Of a stretch of DNA of 64,000 bases, positions 12,401-23,320 are shown in pieces. The notes under the pieces were generated by a model that ran no database searches, was not told where the DNA came from, and saw nothing but the letters and a program-made list of their open reading frames with translations. The translations under genes and the position numbers were made by a program. The DNA comes from Patiria pectinifera (taxonomy: Eukaryota > Echinodermata > Asteroidea > Valvatida > Asterinidae): contig CM057130.1 of the NCBI GenBank assembly GCA_029964075.1, forward strand, positions 1,178,001-1,242,000, in the 5' to 3' direction. Within the stretch, counting starts at the first letter, position 1. Each line of letters begins with the position of its first letter.

Positions 12401-12428
12401 AGCGGCATATGAATTTGCTATGGCCTAG
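3498..12428 (+). CDS. DERA: DERA, 2-deoxyribose-5-phosphate aldolase (8 exons, complete)
   Basis: Coding exons: 3498-3528, 5755-5852, 7084-7231, 7546-7644, 8297-8431, 10376-10504, 11273-11385, 12222-12428. All borders are GT..AG and phases join to 960 nt, 319 aa plus stop; human DERA is about the same length. The enzyme cleaves 2-deoxyribose 5-phosphate to glyceraldehyde 3-phosphate and acetaldehyde in deoxynucleoside catabolism, in the cytosol. Visible catalytic residues are the Schiff-base Lys219 in SDFIKTSTGK, the relay Lys255 in VGFKPAGG, and Asp156 in EIDIVIN. The short first exon encodes MAARNPGTEL and joins a phase-1 intron to give DLEW, matching the vertebrate N-terminus and deciding the start. 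Intron 5 carries an antisense LINE ORF1 fragment; introns 1, 6 and 7 carry inverted-repeat elements. An AATAAA at 13841 is a candidate poly(A) signal. Confidence 0.96.
4917..5399. mobile_element. 483-bp foldback element, TAGCCCCATAAATG ends, 9-bp target duplication
   Basis: Arms of about 220 bp (4917-5140 and 5165-5399) are near-perfect reverse complements, so almost the whole element folds back. It is flanked by a perfect 9-bp direct repeat TATTGTAGG (4908-4916 and 5400-5408). Long arms with a 9-bp duplication are typical of Mutator-like elements; that assignment is inference. It lies in DERA intron 1. A single-arm relative is at about 23363-23512. Confidence 0.88.
6214..6721. mobile_element. 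TTAA-bounded element, copy 1 (TTAAAGGGAA ends)
   Basis: It starts TTAAAGGGAATATACATCAT and ends with the mirrored TACAACATTTGC form, giving terminal inverted repeats of about 24 bp bounded by TTAA on both sides. An internal hairpin around GATCAGCCGATC is conserved in position with the other copies. TTAA target sites are typical of piggyBac-type elements, which is an inference here. No coding capacity. It lies in DERA intron 2. Confidence 0.85.
8660..9329 (-). mobile_element. LINE ORF1-like fragment with microsatellite tail
   Basis: An uninterrupted 210-residue minus-strand frame (9329-8697) lies in DERA intron 5, antisense to DERA. It has a polar, Ser/Pro-rich first half, a basic MPRKDKK stretch, then a long charged coiled coil (about residues 125-200) with heptad-like pattern (IAALRREIRGLEAELNSKMD). 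This layout resembles the N-terminal half of L1/Tx1-type ORF1 proteins; the RNA-binding and C-terminal domains are absent. The frame runs straight into an AACAT/ATAAC simple repeat (8666-8715 on the plus strand), as in elements ending in short tandem tails. It looks like an internally deleted insertion. Family assignment rests on architecture alone. Confidence 0.6.
11011..11200. mobile_element. 190-bp foldback element in DERA intron 6
   Basis: The sequence from GAATCGGAGGTTTGC to GCAAACCTCCCATTC is an almost complete palindrome. The arms share TCACATGGTG, GAGTTGTGTGT and GAAGAACC in mirrored order around a short centre near 11100. There is no coding content. The element ends 72 bp before DERA exon 7. 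Confidence 0.85.
11554..11722. mobile_element. MITE-like element with AATCCGGTT ends, copy 1
   Basis: It begins AATCCGGTTTGTTAGT and ends ACTAACGAACCGGATT. A diverged second copy lies at 61792-61954 in an INCENP intron, sharing GATGTTTAGCC-like and GACGAAGTCACT-like internal words. Terminal inverted repeats are about 16 bp and the interior is noncoding. Confidence 0.8.
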
Positions 12429-15289
12429 AGGTATTTCCATCGTTGGTTTTCAGCCGTCAGTACAAAGTTTGGTTTCTGAAATGAGTCTTAAATATTGATG
12501 GACCATTCGCAAGCGATGTATGCTGACTGTTCCAAAGTTAACTTTGAATCATCTGCAGAACTGGCTTCTTCAAAAGTTGCATATGAGATATGTTAGGCAT
12601 TCTGGCAAATGAGACAGAACTGGGCAGATGTCAAAATGAGGGTTGGTGGGTATTAGGAAAGAGCATAAAGTTCCCCTTATTCGGACATTTCTTTGACAAG
12701 TTATGGTTGTTTAAAGTGTCAAAAACGTAAAATACTGAGGAAAAGGACTTTAACGTTTCAAGTTTTGTAGTCATGCAAGTAAAATGCCTCCCCCCCTTTA
12801 AAACTAGTTTATTCAAGTTTTATACTATTTGTTTTAAAATATGTGTAGTAGATTTATCAAAGATTACAAATATCAGTACATCTGAAAGTTGAAAAAAAAT
12901 TACCCCCCTTTTTTTGAATTTTTCTCCACTACCGCCTGTGCCCAATTCCATCTCATATTGCGAGAATGCCTCACACATTTGAAAGCTAAAATTACAGGAG
13001 TACCAAGTAAAATGTGGTGATATTTCTCCCCTATTCAAAGCTGAATATCAGTGCACATTGAAAACTGCATGTGGTGCCTTCAATCTGAATAATAAAAAAA
13101 AAAAAAAAGAGTTAAAGTTACTGCAGTTTCTGCTCAGGAAGGATCGTGCAAGTCTGTTTGATACGCAGTATGTGAATGATATAAACCTCTTCACAATTTT
13201 GAAAGATAAATGTATTCTTTTAAAGTTGATGTCAAATGCAAAGAGCCAATTTCACAACTAGTGAATACTTGAGAGTTTATGTGGTTTTTAAAATCAAAAT
13301 TGGTACGAATTTTGTAAATACAGTTTGAAGAAATATGTTTTGATGTTTTTGTTTTAAGTTTCAGTATATTTGTTTTTCTCTACCAATGATATGTTGTTTC
13401 ATTCAAAAGCTTGTAATGGTGGTTAATGTAGTTTCATATAAATTTTATCAAAATGCACAAGTGCATTAAAGGATTGTTGTTACGGCTGTTATTAGGCTTA
13501 TATATTGAATGGGAGACTTTTGAAACGTTGGTGGCAGCAAACACACCGGTCTTCTTCAATTGTTTTACGTCATGTTTAAGCTAAAGTGCGCATGCTCAAT
13601 ATGACGCAATCAATGGAGAAAGGACCGGTGTGTTTTTTGCCACCAACGTCTCAAAAGTTTTAAAAGGAATGTCTTCGAATGGGTGAAGTGAATTGTGTGA
13701 TTAAATGACAAACATACCACATTTACAAACTTCATGAAATCAGCAATTATATGTTTATTTGGACCATATTTTCTTTATAACTTTATCAAGCTTAAAAACA
13801 GTGTCAAACTGTAACATATATATTGTACAAAGAAATCATGAATAAAAATTGAATTTCCATTTTAATTTTAATACATTTGTATCTGATGTTATTTTGTGTC
13901 TGTCAAGAATAAAGTCAAACCACTCTTTTGTTTAGATGTCGGTAAGATGAGATTTAAAGTTCGCAGGATGACATGCGCAATAACAATTAATAGTTTGAAT
14001 GGTGCAACCAAACGTACTCTCATGAATGTTATTACAAGGAGAAAATTTAAACTTGTTGTTTTCGCCAGTGTTTTAGCTTCCATAACTGAACAGGATTATG
14101 AAGATATCGAATTTTTATAAATCTTCATACTACTCTGTGGAAACTCAAAGTGACCTTTGCCCCTTCAAGGAGAATCGACAATCAGATCAATAAGCCATGC
14201 GCTAACGACCTGACAAGCAACCAGTCCATTCATCAATCCAAAACCGATCAATGCATCTTTTGTTAACTCCGGACGGGCCTGGTGGTGCGTGAATAATGCA
14301 GGAAGGACCTTCCAATATGCTCTCTTTGATGACAAAACTCCTTTTGATCCGCTGTAGTAGGAGGATTACAACGCCAACATAAAGAAACAACGACCCTTAG
14401 TGAAGGAGCCTGACGAACCTTCAATTATTAAACCTGTTGCATATAACTGTCATGAAAGAATAATCATGATGGCAACCCTAATAGCGGTTGCCCACAATAT
14501 CGATCCTTATCCGTATAACCTTATCTTGCCCCCCCCCCCCAATGTAATAAAGTACTTCGGAATAAATATCTCCGGTCATCAAACTTGTATCTGGCATTCG
14601 CAAGAAAGATTTATTTGGATTTCTCGCATTGCTACATCACCTTATCTATTAGAGCCTAGAGGTAGTGACAGTGATCTTTCAAATGATTCAATTCGATTCA
14701 ATTTAAATTGCTTTATTTATCCATAAAAAGGCAACTATATGGTTGGACAGCTCACTATTAAAACACTGAAAGTTAATTTTACATCAGATAAATCAATAAA
14801 CAAATTTACGCTACATGTATTTTCACGAAAAAAAAAGTGGAACATGTGATTCACTTGACTGGTTTGATCACCCTCTATCAACCCATCGCCTCACCCCGTT
14901 GTCTGGGTATGGGTGCAACGTCTGACTGGTTCACTTCACACACATTCAACACTGAACAAAGACTCGTTATTTTCTATGGGACACCAGTGAAATGCAAACA
15001 AACCGGATGACACGAGAAACTTGTGTTATTTCAATCGATTGGGTGTCGGTGGGCCTTAATACTCAGACACGTTTCATGGAACGACCACTCGAAGCAAGGG
15101 AAACGGACCAACAAACATCCAGAATCGCACATACATGTACCTGGAACTTTCGGTGTAGGCCTACGTTTACAGCAGTGTAAAATGTTGTGAGAACAAGTGT
15201 CAAGTGAAAACTTCACTTCCGAATCAAATTTGGCTTCAACAGTTGACAGCGAAACTTTAATAGCAAGCCGGTTTGCGGTTTATCCATTG
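12429..15289. other. DERA 3' flank and gap before the unrecognised gene
   Basis: The first 1.4 kb is AT-rich and probably DERA 3' UTR. AATAAA words occur at 13091 and 13841; the latter is followed by an AT-rich tail. A foldback element sits at 13516-13658. From 13.9 to 15.2 kb there are only short open frames without recognisable domains, a poly-C run near 14530, and nothing I can assign. Confidence 0.5.
13516..13658. mobile_element. 143-bp foldback element downstream of DERA
   Basis: The left end ACTTTTGAAACGTTGGTGGC is mirrored by CCACCAACGTCTCAAAAGT on the right, and ACACACCGGTC is mirrored by GACCGGTGTGT. The arms are about 38 bp. It lies about 1.1 kb after the DERA stop codon, probably in or just past the 3' UTR. 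Confidence 0.85.
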
Positions 15290-18200
15290 ATGATGACTGC
15301 ATCATCCAGTAATGAGGAAGAAGTGATGGAGGCAGAATCTCCCTGTCGTGACCTGCCCCCTGACAGGTAAGACTAAACTTGATCAGAACTTAGAAAACGG
15401 ATTTATGCGACAATTTGGTACAGGTTTTTTAAATCATGGAGTGAGTATTTACGCAAGCCTGTAGCTCCAGACATTATGTTGAATAAAGGTGGTTCGGAAA
15501 TCGTGCAAATCTGATTACAAGTTTCATTTTCCTTCTTGCAAAATCCCCATTCCACAAATATCTCGTCAATCTGAGCGATTTATCATTCCAGACTTCTCCA
15601 TGGGTAACTGCAGGAGCACGGACACTTTCTCCTTGAAGTGATAAAGGGTGCATAATCATGTGGTGTGTGAACAGTGTCACCAAATCAACAAGAGGCTAGA
15701 ACATTTTACGTGTCTTCATTCAATATATCTAGTTGTCTAAAATTAATTCTACAGGGCGAGTAAAAAAAAAGCGGAACCGGAACCCCATAAAATATATTTC
15801 ATATTTAGAACAATATGTAGCACCAAAAATAATAATGACTAGAAAGCTAATTTCATAAAATACTTTTAGATGAAAAAATTACTGAAATTGCTCAATCCGT
15901 TTAAAGATTTTCACCATTGAAACACAATGACCCTAAAACCTGTCTCGTCTAAAAAAAAAAGAGTTCATTGTGTGTTTTAAATGTTTGGAACAACAAACAA
16001 AATGACACAGAATACTACTGTAGTAGTACACAATATCTTTATTAACAACCCTGGTTAGGCAAACATATGGTTTATAAAAGGACAGGCCTTCGTCAAAGAG
16101 ATTCTGTTGAATATTTTTAACGTTTAAACTGAGATTTTATCGCTGGTGATGTTTGAAGACAATTGCGACGACGATTCTTAAAATCGCATTTTTTTGGACG
16201 AGACAGGTTTTAGGGTCATTGTGTGTAAATGGTGATATTTTCTGAACGGATTGACCAATTTCAGTCACTTTCCAGTCATTATTTTTGGTGCTACATATAT
16301 TTTTAAATACAAAATATAATTGTTGGTGTTTGGGTTCCGCTTTTTTTTTTACTCACCCTGTATATTAAACTTTCATCATTAATGTTTCTTACGTTTCCTG
16401 GTTATTTTCGCAGCATCCAGGAGGCAATTTCAAAGCAATGGCTGGACAGTCTCGAAGAAACTAAACCCACACCTTTACCTATGGAAACATCGACAAGATT
16501 GGAGACGGGGATTTTTCTCCATCAGTTAACCAACAGCGTGAACCGAGCACTCCATAAGCAGAACTGCACCTGCAACGGCAAGACGTACACAGCGGACGAG
16601 TTACGCTCGATCAGCAACCCCGCAATGTTTGCTCCTCCTTCCGCCGTGCCGACAGGAAAACCCGACCAAGGTATATTATCACTTCCCCCAATCGAGGATG
16701 CCGTCAAGGGCACAGCCAAAGACATCCTAGCTGCTAATAATTCCCCTTTGAAGGTTTACCTTGATCGGGAGAGTGGAAAGAAACTTGGACCGTTCGCGAA
16801 AAGGGGAACGCCGGGAGCAAAACCGTTAGGTGGGGCGTTTGTCACGGAGAAGGAAAAAGAGGAGTTGAAACTTCCAAACATCATAGACGTCATGGATGTC
16901 AATGGAAACAACTGGAAAATCGTACAGGATGTTTCTAGGCAACGTCAATCCAGAGCTGCACGTTATGATACGAAGCTTTTCGACGGGCAGAGTGCTAACA
17001 TGCAGGACTGTCGCTCACCTCCCAAGACACCGTCAGGTAATTCCAGGATTGGAGGTGTGCGTGAAGGACAGCAAAGTCTTGGAGGAAGAGCAACTGATGA
17101 GGCGATATATGCTGTGACACGTTCCAATTCACCCAGAGATCTTGATGCTTACAACGCTCAGGGTTCTGAGGCAGGTTTACACGAAACTGCTATGTCAAGT
17201 CCATCGCTGGAAGCGTTTACGCGTAGTGAAGAGAGGACTAAAGAAACAACTGATCATCTACCAGAACTCGCCCCAACTTGTACTTTGGTACAGATAAACC
17301 AATCACCGCGCCTTAATGTTGACTCAGTTCAAACCTCTTATGACGAGGCTGAGCGAAGGTCACTGCTGCTGCAACTTAACTCGGCGGTACGAACCGGCAA
17401 AATCCCATACTCCGAGTTCCTGAAACGAGTCTCCAGCCTCGCTCCCAGTTTTAGAATGGAGAATGGTCGAGATAAACGTGCACGAACGTCGAGCATGGAG
17501 CAAGCCATTCCTGACAGATCTAAGAGGCAGGATACCAGACACACAAGTGACCAATCATCGGGGACTCATGAGCCAAATAGTGCCAACTGCGAAGCAACTA
17601 CGGCCAACACGCTTGCGAGCTCTAGCTACACCGGCATTTACGCGAAAGAACCCCACGCAATGTTCCCGCCAGAATTGCAGAACTTGTACGCTAGAGGTGG
17701 ACTATTAAAAGTAAGAACCCTTAAGATTGATGTAGGTGATTCATTACCAGACAATTTTCTCACACAGGACCGAGAGGAACTTCGAGTTCTGTATCCCATG
17801 TATGGCTCAAGAGTTGATCAGGAAAGGGAGAACATGATTGCTAGAATGAACTCACTTCAGTCAAAAGTAAGAAAAGCTCATGGAAATTCTCCGAGACAGA
17901 ACAAGACCAGCCTGTCAAATGATATGCGCACGCTTCTCCTTCCGTCCAATGATGTGCCCGCGTCAGCCAGCCCAGATGATTTCAAGTTAAAGTTCAAGGT
18001 ACGAAAAGGCACAGACGGGCGGAACCGAGAGGGGAGAATGTACTGTCTTCAGGGGAGGCAGTCGATATCTAGAGAAGGTGAAATTCTCGACTTACCTCCG
18101 GAGAGTTACGTGAGACGCATCAGTGGCACGGAGAGTAGAGAAAGTTTCTGTCCATCGCGGAGTTTTCCCAGACAGCCTCCGACGACGCCAGCGGACGATC

Positions 18201-18919
18201 GGTACCGTATGATACAAAGTCAGGACGGTGGAATAGAGCCGATCGCCAGGTCGATTTCCAACGTGATACCCGAAAATCAAGATGCGGACAAGAAGCAAGA
18301 AAGTGATAAAAACTATCATAATCAAGATAATTCCGCGTCGAAAACTCTTCGTGTTATACCAGAAGATCCCTTGGACGCTGTCTCTCACGCGAACACATAC
18401 GGTACCGAGTTACACCCCAAAAGACTCCTTGATACGTTCGGGGAAACTCGTGACAAAGAGGAGACGATGAATAAAGAATACGTACATGTTATGGTTCCAA
18501 CGAACAGGAGGATGAGCGGTAAAGGAAGACGTGTGTCTTGGCTACAGGGTGGGGACGAAGATGACGCTACAGAGTTTACAAAATCACGTGAAACATTGCA
18601 GTCCATACGAACCTACGAAAAACCGTCGACACCAGATCGTCTGCAGATGGCATTAACCATCAGTGACGTATCAGAGCGAAACTCCGAGCGTGGCGATGAA
18701 CTCAGACCGGCTGTGAAAGTCTTACAGATTGATAATAGTAGCATAGGAACCTTTGAGTCGTTAGCAAGAAGGAGGCCACTTTATGTGCCTCTTGATGTAC
18801 ACGGACAGTCAGATGAGAACACAAATGCTGCTTGTGAGGGAAGAAAATCTGGTCCCGTTACTGTTAGTACACAGAAAGTTGTGTTTGTCAGCCCATTACA
18901 AGATCAAAGAGAAAAGTGA
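15290..18919 (+). CDS. Unrecognised two-exon gene, 860-aa largely disordered protein
   Basis: Exon 1 is 15290-15366 (ATGATGACTGCATC; 25 codons + 2 nt, donor GTAAGA) and exon 2 is 16414-18919 after a TTTTCGCAG acceptor. The join is in frame and gives 860 residues. The N-terminus is acidic (NEEEVMEAE), followed by a more ordered-looking block (about residues 27-100) with LETGIFLHQLTNSVN and a CTCNGKTY cysteine pair. The rest is rich in Ser, Arg, Asp, Glu and Pro, with no signal peptide or membrane span. Short hydrophobic islands (about residues 330-350 with SLLLQLNSAVRTGKIPYSEF, and near 430 with ELQNLYARGGLLKVR) could be binding motifs. I do not recognise a family. An intact 2.5-kb frame in this AT-rich, stop-rich DNA supports a real gene. 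Upstream in-frame codons from 16382 are intronic if the splice model is right. Confidence 0.8.
15752..16360. mobile_element. 609-bp long-TIR element with TA target site (Tc1/mariner-type)
   Basis: It begins CAGGGCGAGTAAAAAAAAAG and ends CTTTTTTTTTTACTCACCCTG, flanked by TA on both sides (15750-15751, 16361-16362). Arms of about 200 bp are mirrored, including GGTTTTAGGGTCATTGTGT and ATTATTTTTGGTGCTACATA. TA duplication and CAGGG-type ends fit Tc1/mariner-like non-autonomous elements. The interior has no transposase. It fills most of the unrecognised gene's only intron and ends 53 bp before its exon 2. Confidence 0.85.
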
Positions 18920-19018
18920 AACTTATTTCTAAGAATTAATAATGGCAGCTATCTTTGGTCCGTTTCCAAGATGCACAGAAAATAGGAACGATGTGTCGGT
19001 TTAATACATGTAGACAAT

Positions 19019-19168
19019 TATCATGTTGCAGCCATCTTGGCTTTTCCCATTAGAATCAACATAACCAAAACGAGGCTGGAAGGAAAATAGTCTGGTTCCT
19101 TTTCATTATTCATTATCCCTCGTTGTTTGGATACAGGGAACATAACTGAAATGGTGGCAGCATGATAA
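19019..19168. mobile_element. 150-bp inverted-repeat element, TATCATGTTGCAGCCAT ends
   Basis: TATCATGTTGCAGCCAT-like sequence at the left is mirrored by ATGGTGGCAGCATGATA at the right. A second copy lies in opposite orientation at about 27344-27506 in COPB1 intron 3, sharing CCAGCCTCG and GGAACCAGACTATTTT. It has no coding content. Confidence 0.75.
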
Positions 19169-20790
19169 AGGTCTATAAAGAAGGAATGACTAAATGCACC
19201 CAAGCACGTATTAAATCTATAGGCTAAATACCGTTCGCATGCCCCCCCCCCCCGAGTTCTACCGCCTCCATATTTATTTCATAATGCATTAATTATTTGA
19301 CTTTTTGTTCTAAAGAAGCAATACAAAAGTTATTCATTTTAAAATGAGGAATCTTGCGAAGAAATCCGACCAATGTTCGTTACTTACATGTAGGCCTACA
19401 TTTAATATTGAATTACATGTTTTGGCGGCCGACAACAATTCCCAAGACACATCTACCCATAATACACAAACTTTATTTGGTGGTGGGGTGGAAGGGGGGT
19501 TATACAAAAAAGGTCTTTGTACATTATATCATACAGATTGAAAATTCGTTAGAATGTTTTAAAGAGCACGGAAATATAATATATCATTCAATTCCAAAAA
19601 AAAAATTGAGTGTGAAGTAAATATGCACCATATAGGCTACTTGGATTGCAGTATATACGTTAATGTGAATAATGACAACCAGAAGGCAATCACATTATTG
19701 CACCGTTCCGATTGAAGTTATTAACGGTGTTATTTTGTTTGCAAACACGTTCCTCAGTGCAACCAGCAGCAGTATCGTACAGGAGGGGGAGAGAGGAGGG
19801 CGTGTTGGGCGATGGAGGCGTGCCCCATGCCCCTTGCACTCAGCGGCAGTGGAACGGTTTTCAAAAACTGGGATGGGGGGCATCACCAAAAAGGGGCACT
19901 TGAAAATGGCATCTTCCTTCGGTGAAGCAGCGTTTCCAGCATTTTTGGGGGGGGGGGTGCTGAAATGTCGACACGCTTTTTTTCACCAAACACTTGGCCT
20001 ACCATCATCCAACACTTGGTATCATCTGCCAAAATAGGGGACGCTTTTTATAGGAGGGGGGGGGGCCATTATGCAGACTACATGTACGTACCCATTTGGG
20101 AGAGCGCATTGTATGGGTTTTTGGGGCTTGGTTTTCATATTAATTCCTCGTTCATGTCAGACCTACATCTATATACCATTTTGGGAAATGGTTACTGAAA
20201 ACAAATTATCCATAACGTTAGGGCCAGTTTTATTTTCATCTCGAGGGGGCACACTTATGCTCGAGGGGGCGCATTAAATTTATGTCCGCAAGAGAGACAC
20301 TTTTGGGTAAATCTAGGGGGGAGGGCAAATTCCGCCGCCCGTGATTGCATGCACTACTGATGACCAGCAGGCAAGGTTTATTGCAGGTTTGATGTGTGCT
20401 TTGCCCAACAAAATAGTCTTCTAAACTCTCACATTATTTAGGTGGTAGGGGGAAGTTATCTGCCGAGCAATTTCTTAAATTTTTGGCAAGATTTGTAAGG
20501 GTAAAAAAATCAGAAGTTTAGATCCCAGAGACAAACAAAGGTCATGTGTGTAGGTTGCCATTCATCACTTGCATTAATAAGTGGTAATAAACTTTAAATG
20601 TCACAGTGCACAGTCAAAGTTGAGTAATTCATGTACCGAAAAATGATTCAATATTGTTTCATAGACGTTGTCTGCCGTTTTGGGCTTTTGTTTCTTTACC
20701 ATCAATTGTTTTTATTTTGTTTGTCATAGGCATTTTTATTCAAAACGAAATTTCCTTAAATTAACTTACTTGGAAAAAAAAACTGTTAAA

Positions 20791-21318
20791 GGTGGGGGGA
20801 CTGACGACAACTTGACTTTGGACCTCACACCCTTTGCAACCGGAGGTTTATATATATTAAAAATTCCCGGCTTGGCAAGTGCGAGTGTGTAGCCCATTCG
20901 GTAGAATGCCGTTCTCAGATTTTGGGGTTGGGGGGTTCGAGGCCCCAGTATGTTACAAACGAAATGTATTTCTTTCCTCAGAGCTCTGGGGTGGGGGAGG
21001 GACTGACGACAACACGTGACATTTACGATAGCAGCCGGGGGCTTACATAATTATATTATAAATTCCCTGCTTGGTAAGTGCCAGCGGGTAGCGGAGTCGG
21101 TAGAGTGTCGTGATCAATTTGGGGGTTGGGGGTTCGAGCCCCACTAGGATATGTCACCACGAGGTTGTCACCCAAGATTGATGATCCGAGAACGGCACTC
21201 TACCGACTTGGCTACCGGCTCGCACTTTAGCAAGACGGGAATTTATAAAATATATAAGCCTAAGGTTGCAAAGGGTGGTGACATCAAAAATCACGTGTCG
21301 TCGTCAGTCCCCCACCCC
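20791..21318. mobile_element. Cluster of three tRNA-like SINE units (two plus, one minus)
   Basis: Unit 1 (about 20791-20950, +), unit 2 (about 20990-21150, +) and unit 3 (about 21318-21160, -) share the order GGGGGACTGACGACAAC, an AT-rich spacer, AAATTCCC, then a tRNA-like block. That block has an A-box-like TAGCGGAGTCGGTAGAGTG and, in units 1 and 2, a B-box GGTTCGAGCCCC or GGTTCGAGGCCCC. Spacing between the boxes (about 30 bp) fits an internal RNA polymerase III promoter. None folds as a convincing functional tRNA: flanking stems are poor and the boxes differ between units. Confidence 0.65.
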
Positions 21319-21744
21319 CTCCGCTCTGACGAAAAATAAAACTGTCGTTGTTGACCGTAGCACGCTGAGGAGAGGGCTAGGGCAGAAACATAAAATGGAA
21401 CAGCGCCCTCTATGAACACAGTAGCGGAGTAACTAATTAGCCAACGTGTCAAATCTGAGACTCGAAACCGGGGAACAGTCGGCAGTGGAAAACCGTACAA
21501 TTTGTTGACTTCAAAACTAAGTGCTGTAAGGTACACTACTTTCTTAAAAAGAGATTTTTTAAGAATTATTTGCATAGGTAGGAATTTGATGAATGCATGA
21601 TTCAATAATATTGCGTGAATACTGAAGAGTGAAGTGCGTGTATTGTTAATGTTATTGGGTTAGTAGGTATGGTATTTCCGACAGTATGCATATGTAGCTT
21701 TCGAGTCAACTCGTACCTTGGGCGACTCGTACCTTGGACAACTC

Positions 21745-22520
21745 TAGCCCCACTAGTGTGGCCGTCGGTATGCTGCGCTGAACCTCTGGCCACACACCGT
21801 GGTACCGCGTGCTACTGAGGACGAAGTTTCATAAAATCTGCAGTCCGTTTCTTACATTCTCAGTTTCTTACTTTCTTATGGTTGTATTCTATGATGTCTA
21901 ACCTATCACTTCTGGGATGTTTAGGTCTAATGATATTCCATTTTCCGAGATATTCTTCAATCTTTCTGGAGCCCATATCAATTTGCACTCGTGAAACGCC
22001 TGGTGGTGATGGCAGCCATTTTGAGTGACAAGAGATGACCTCAAGCTGTGACGTCGCGTTTATGCAAATTGCTTGTCGAGCGCACGAGGGCGCGAGTTGC
22101 AAATGCGACGGCTGTTTCCTGTACCATGCATTTATCGTCAGGGGGACATGTGCACTGATCTCTATTCAGGATGTACGGCACAGGAAACAGCCGTCGCATT
22201 TGCAACTCGCGCCCGCCCTTGAGGTCATCTCTTGTCACATTCAAAATGGCTGCCATCACCACCAGACGTTTCACAAGTGCAAATTGATATGGGCTCCAGA
22301 AAGATTGAAGAATATCTCGGAAAATGGAATATCATTAGACCTAAGCATCCCAGAAGTGATAGGTGAGACATCAAAGAATACAACCATAAGAAAGTAAGAA
22401 ACTGAGAATGTAAGAAACGGACCGCAGATTTTATGAAACTTCGTCCTCAGTAGCACGCGGTACCACGGTGTGTGGCCAGAGGTTCAGCGCAGCATACCGA
22501 CGGCCACACTAGTGGGGCTA
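21745..22520. mobile_element. 776-bp foldback element with 9-bp target duplication in a minisatellite
   Basis: Arms from TAGCCCCACTAGTGTGGCC inward (21745 to about 22130) are repeated in reverse complement from about 22165 to 22520, with near identity over most of their length and a roughly 45-bp length difference near the centre (22055-22100). The element is flanked by a perfect 9-bp direct repeat GGACAACTC (21736-21744, 22521-22529). Mirrored open frames in the arms (for example around MGSRKIEEYLGKWN) are arm duplicates and resemble no protein I know. It shares the TAGCCCCA terminus and 9-bp duplication with the 4917-5399 element. Confidence 0.92.
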
Positions 22521-22612
22521 GGACAACTCGTACCTTGGACAACTCGTACCTTGGCCATCTCGTACCTTGGATAACTTGTACCTTGGACAACTCGAACCTT
22601 CAATTAAGGAGC
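22521..22612. repeat. 16-bp minisatellite, unit about GGACAACTCGTACCTT
   Basis: About five units of GGACAACTCGTACCTT or close variants follow the foldback element, and about two units precede it (21707-21744). The array was therefore split by that insertion. A third block, in reverse orientation (AAGGTACGAGTTGTCC-type units), lies at 23195-23320. Confidence 0.85.
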
Positions 22613-23194
22613 AGCGGTCGGTCGTGCGCGGTACCGATGCCGGTGACTCGGAAGCGGCCGGCCTGCGAGCTGCGTGGCGCGCGCGGCAGTGCCATTCTGT
22701 TTTTAATGGAATTACATGTACTTGTACATTCATTGGGCATATTCAATGTTTAATTCGGTGAAAAAAAAAGAAAAAAGTAGTTCAGGCGATTATAGGGATC
22801 AATAACAGGAAAAATGTTGCAACCTGACGCCACTTTTTTCTTCATATATCATCTCAATGATGGTCATTCATTGCAAAAATGATGGTAAGACGCTAATCTT
22901 GGATAAAAACATCAGTTCCATAATATTTTCACGTAGCCTAAGTCTCTAAACGTAACGGCAGACTGCATCAATGGCACGGATAGTGGGCCTGTGCATGCCG
23001 CGCACACAGTGCGTGTAAGCTTCCGCGGCCGGCTTCGTGCTAAATAAATTCCTCTTTTGGGGGGAAAGAGAGCCCATACCAAAAAGAGATTCACCTTTAT
23101 TTTAATAAGCAGTCCACTTTCAATGAGTTACGGTCCACTTTATTCAGCCTCGGATCATTATCCTTATTATCATTATCCCATTATTACGCGTGAT

Positions 23195-23320
23195 GGTACG
23201 AGTCGTCTTAACTGAAGGTACGACTTGCCGAAGGTGCGAGTTGTCCAAGGTACGACTCGGTATAATGACGTCGAGTTGTCCAAGGTACGAGTTGCCCAAG
23301 GTACGAGATGACCTGGGCGG
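23195..23320. repeat. 16-bp minisatellite block, reverse orientation
   Basis: Units such as CAAGGTACGAGTTG, CGAAGGTGCGAGTTGTC and CCAAGGTACGACTCG are reverse complements of the array at 22521-22612. The two blocks flank about 580 bp and may be the arms of a larger inverted structure. Confidence 0.75.

Noticed and set aside
16382-16413. Start codon at 16382 for the unrecognised gene
   Set aside because: The frame is open from 16382, but a good acceptor (TTTTCGCAG) at 16413 and an in-frame upstream exon with a GTAAGA donor make these codons intronic.
19672-20037. 121-codon plus-strand open frame
   Set aside because: It runs through G-homopolymer low-complexity sequence with overlapping frames on both strands; no domain and no splice support.
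21077-21150. Functional tRNA gene
   Set aside because: A- and B-box-like words are present but the acceptor and anticodon stems do not pair convincingly, and the unit is repeated with a non-tRNA leader; called a SINE instead.
22035-22397. 120-codon open frame in the large palindrome
   Set aside because: It crosses the centre of the foldback element and has mirrored counterparts in both arms; no protein similarity is recognised.
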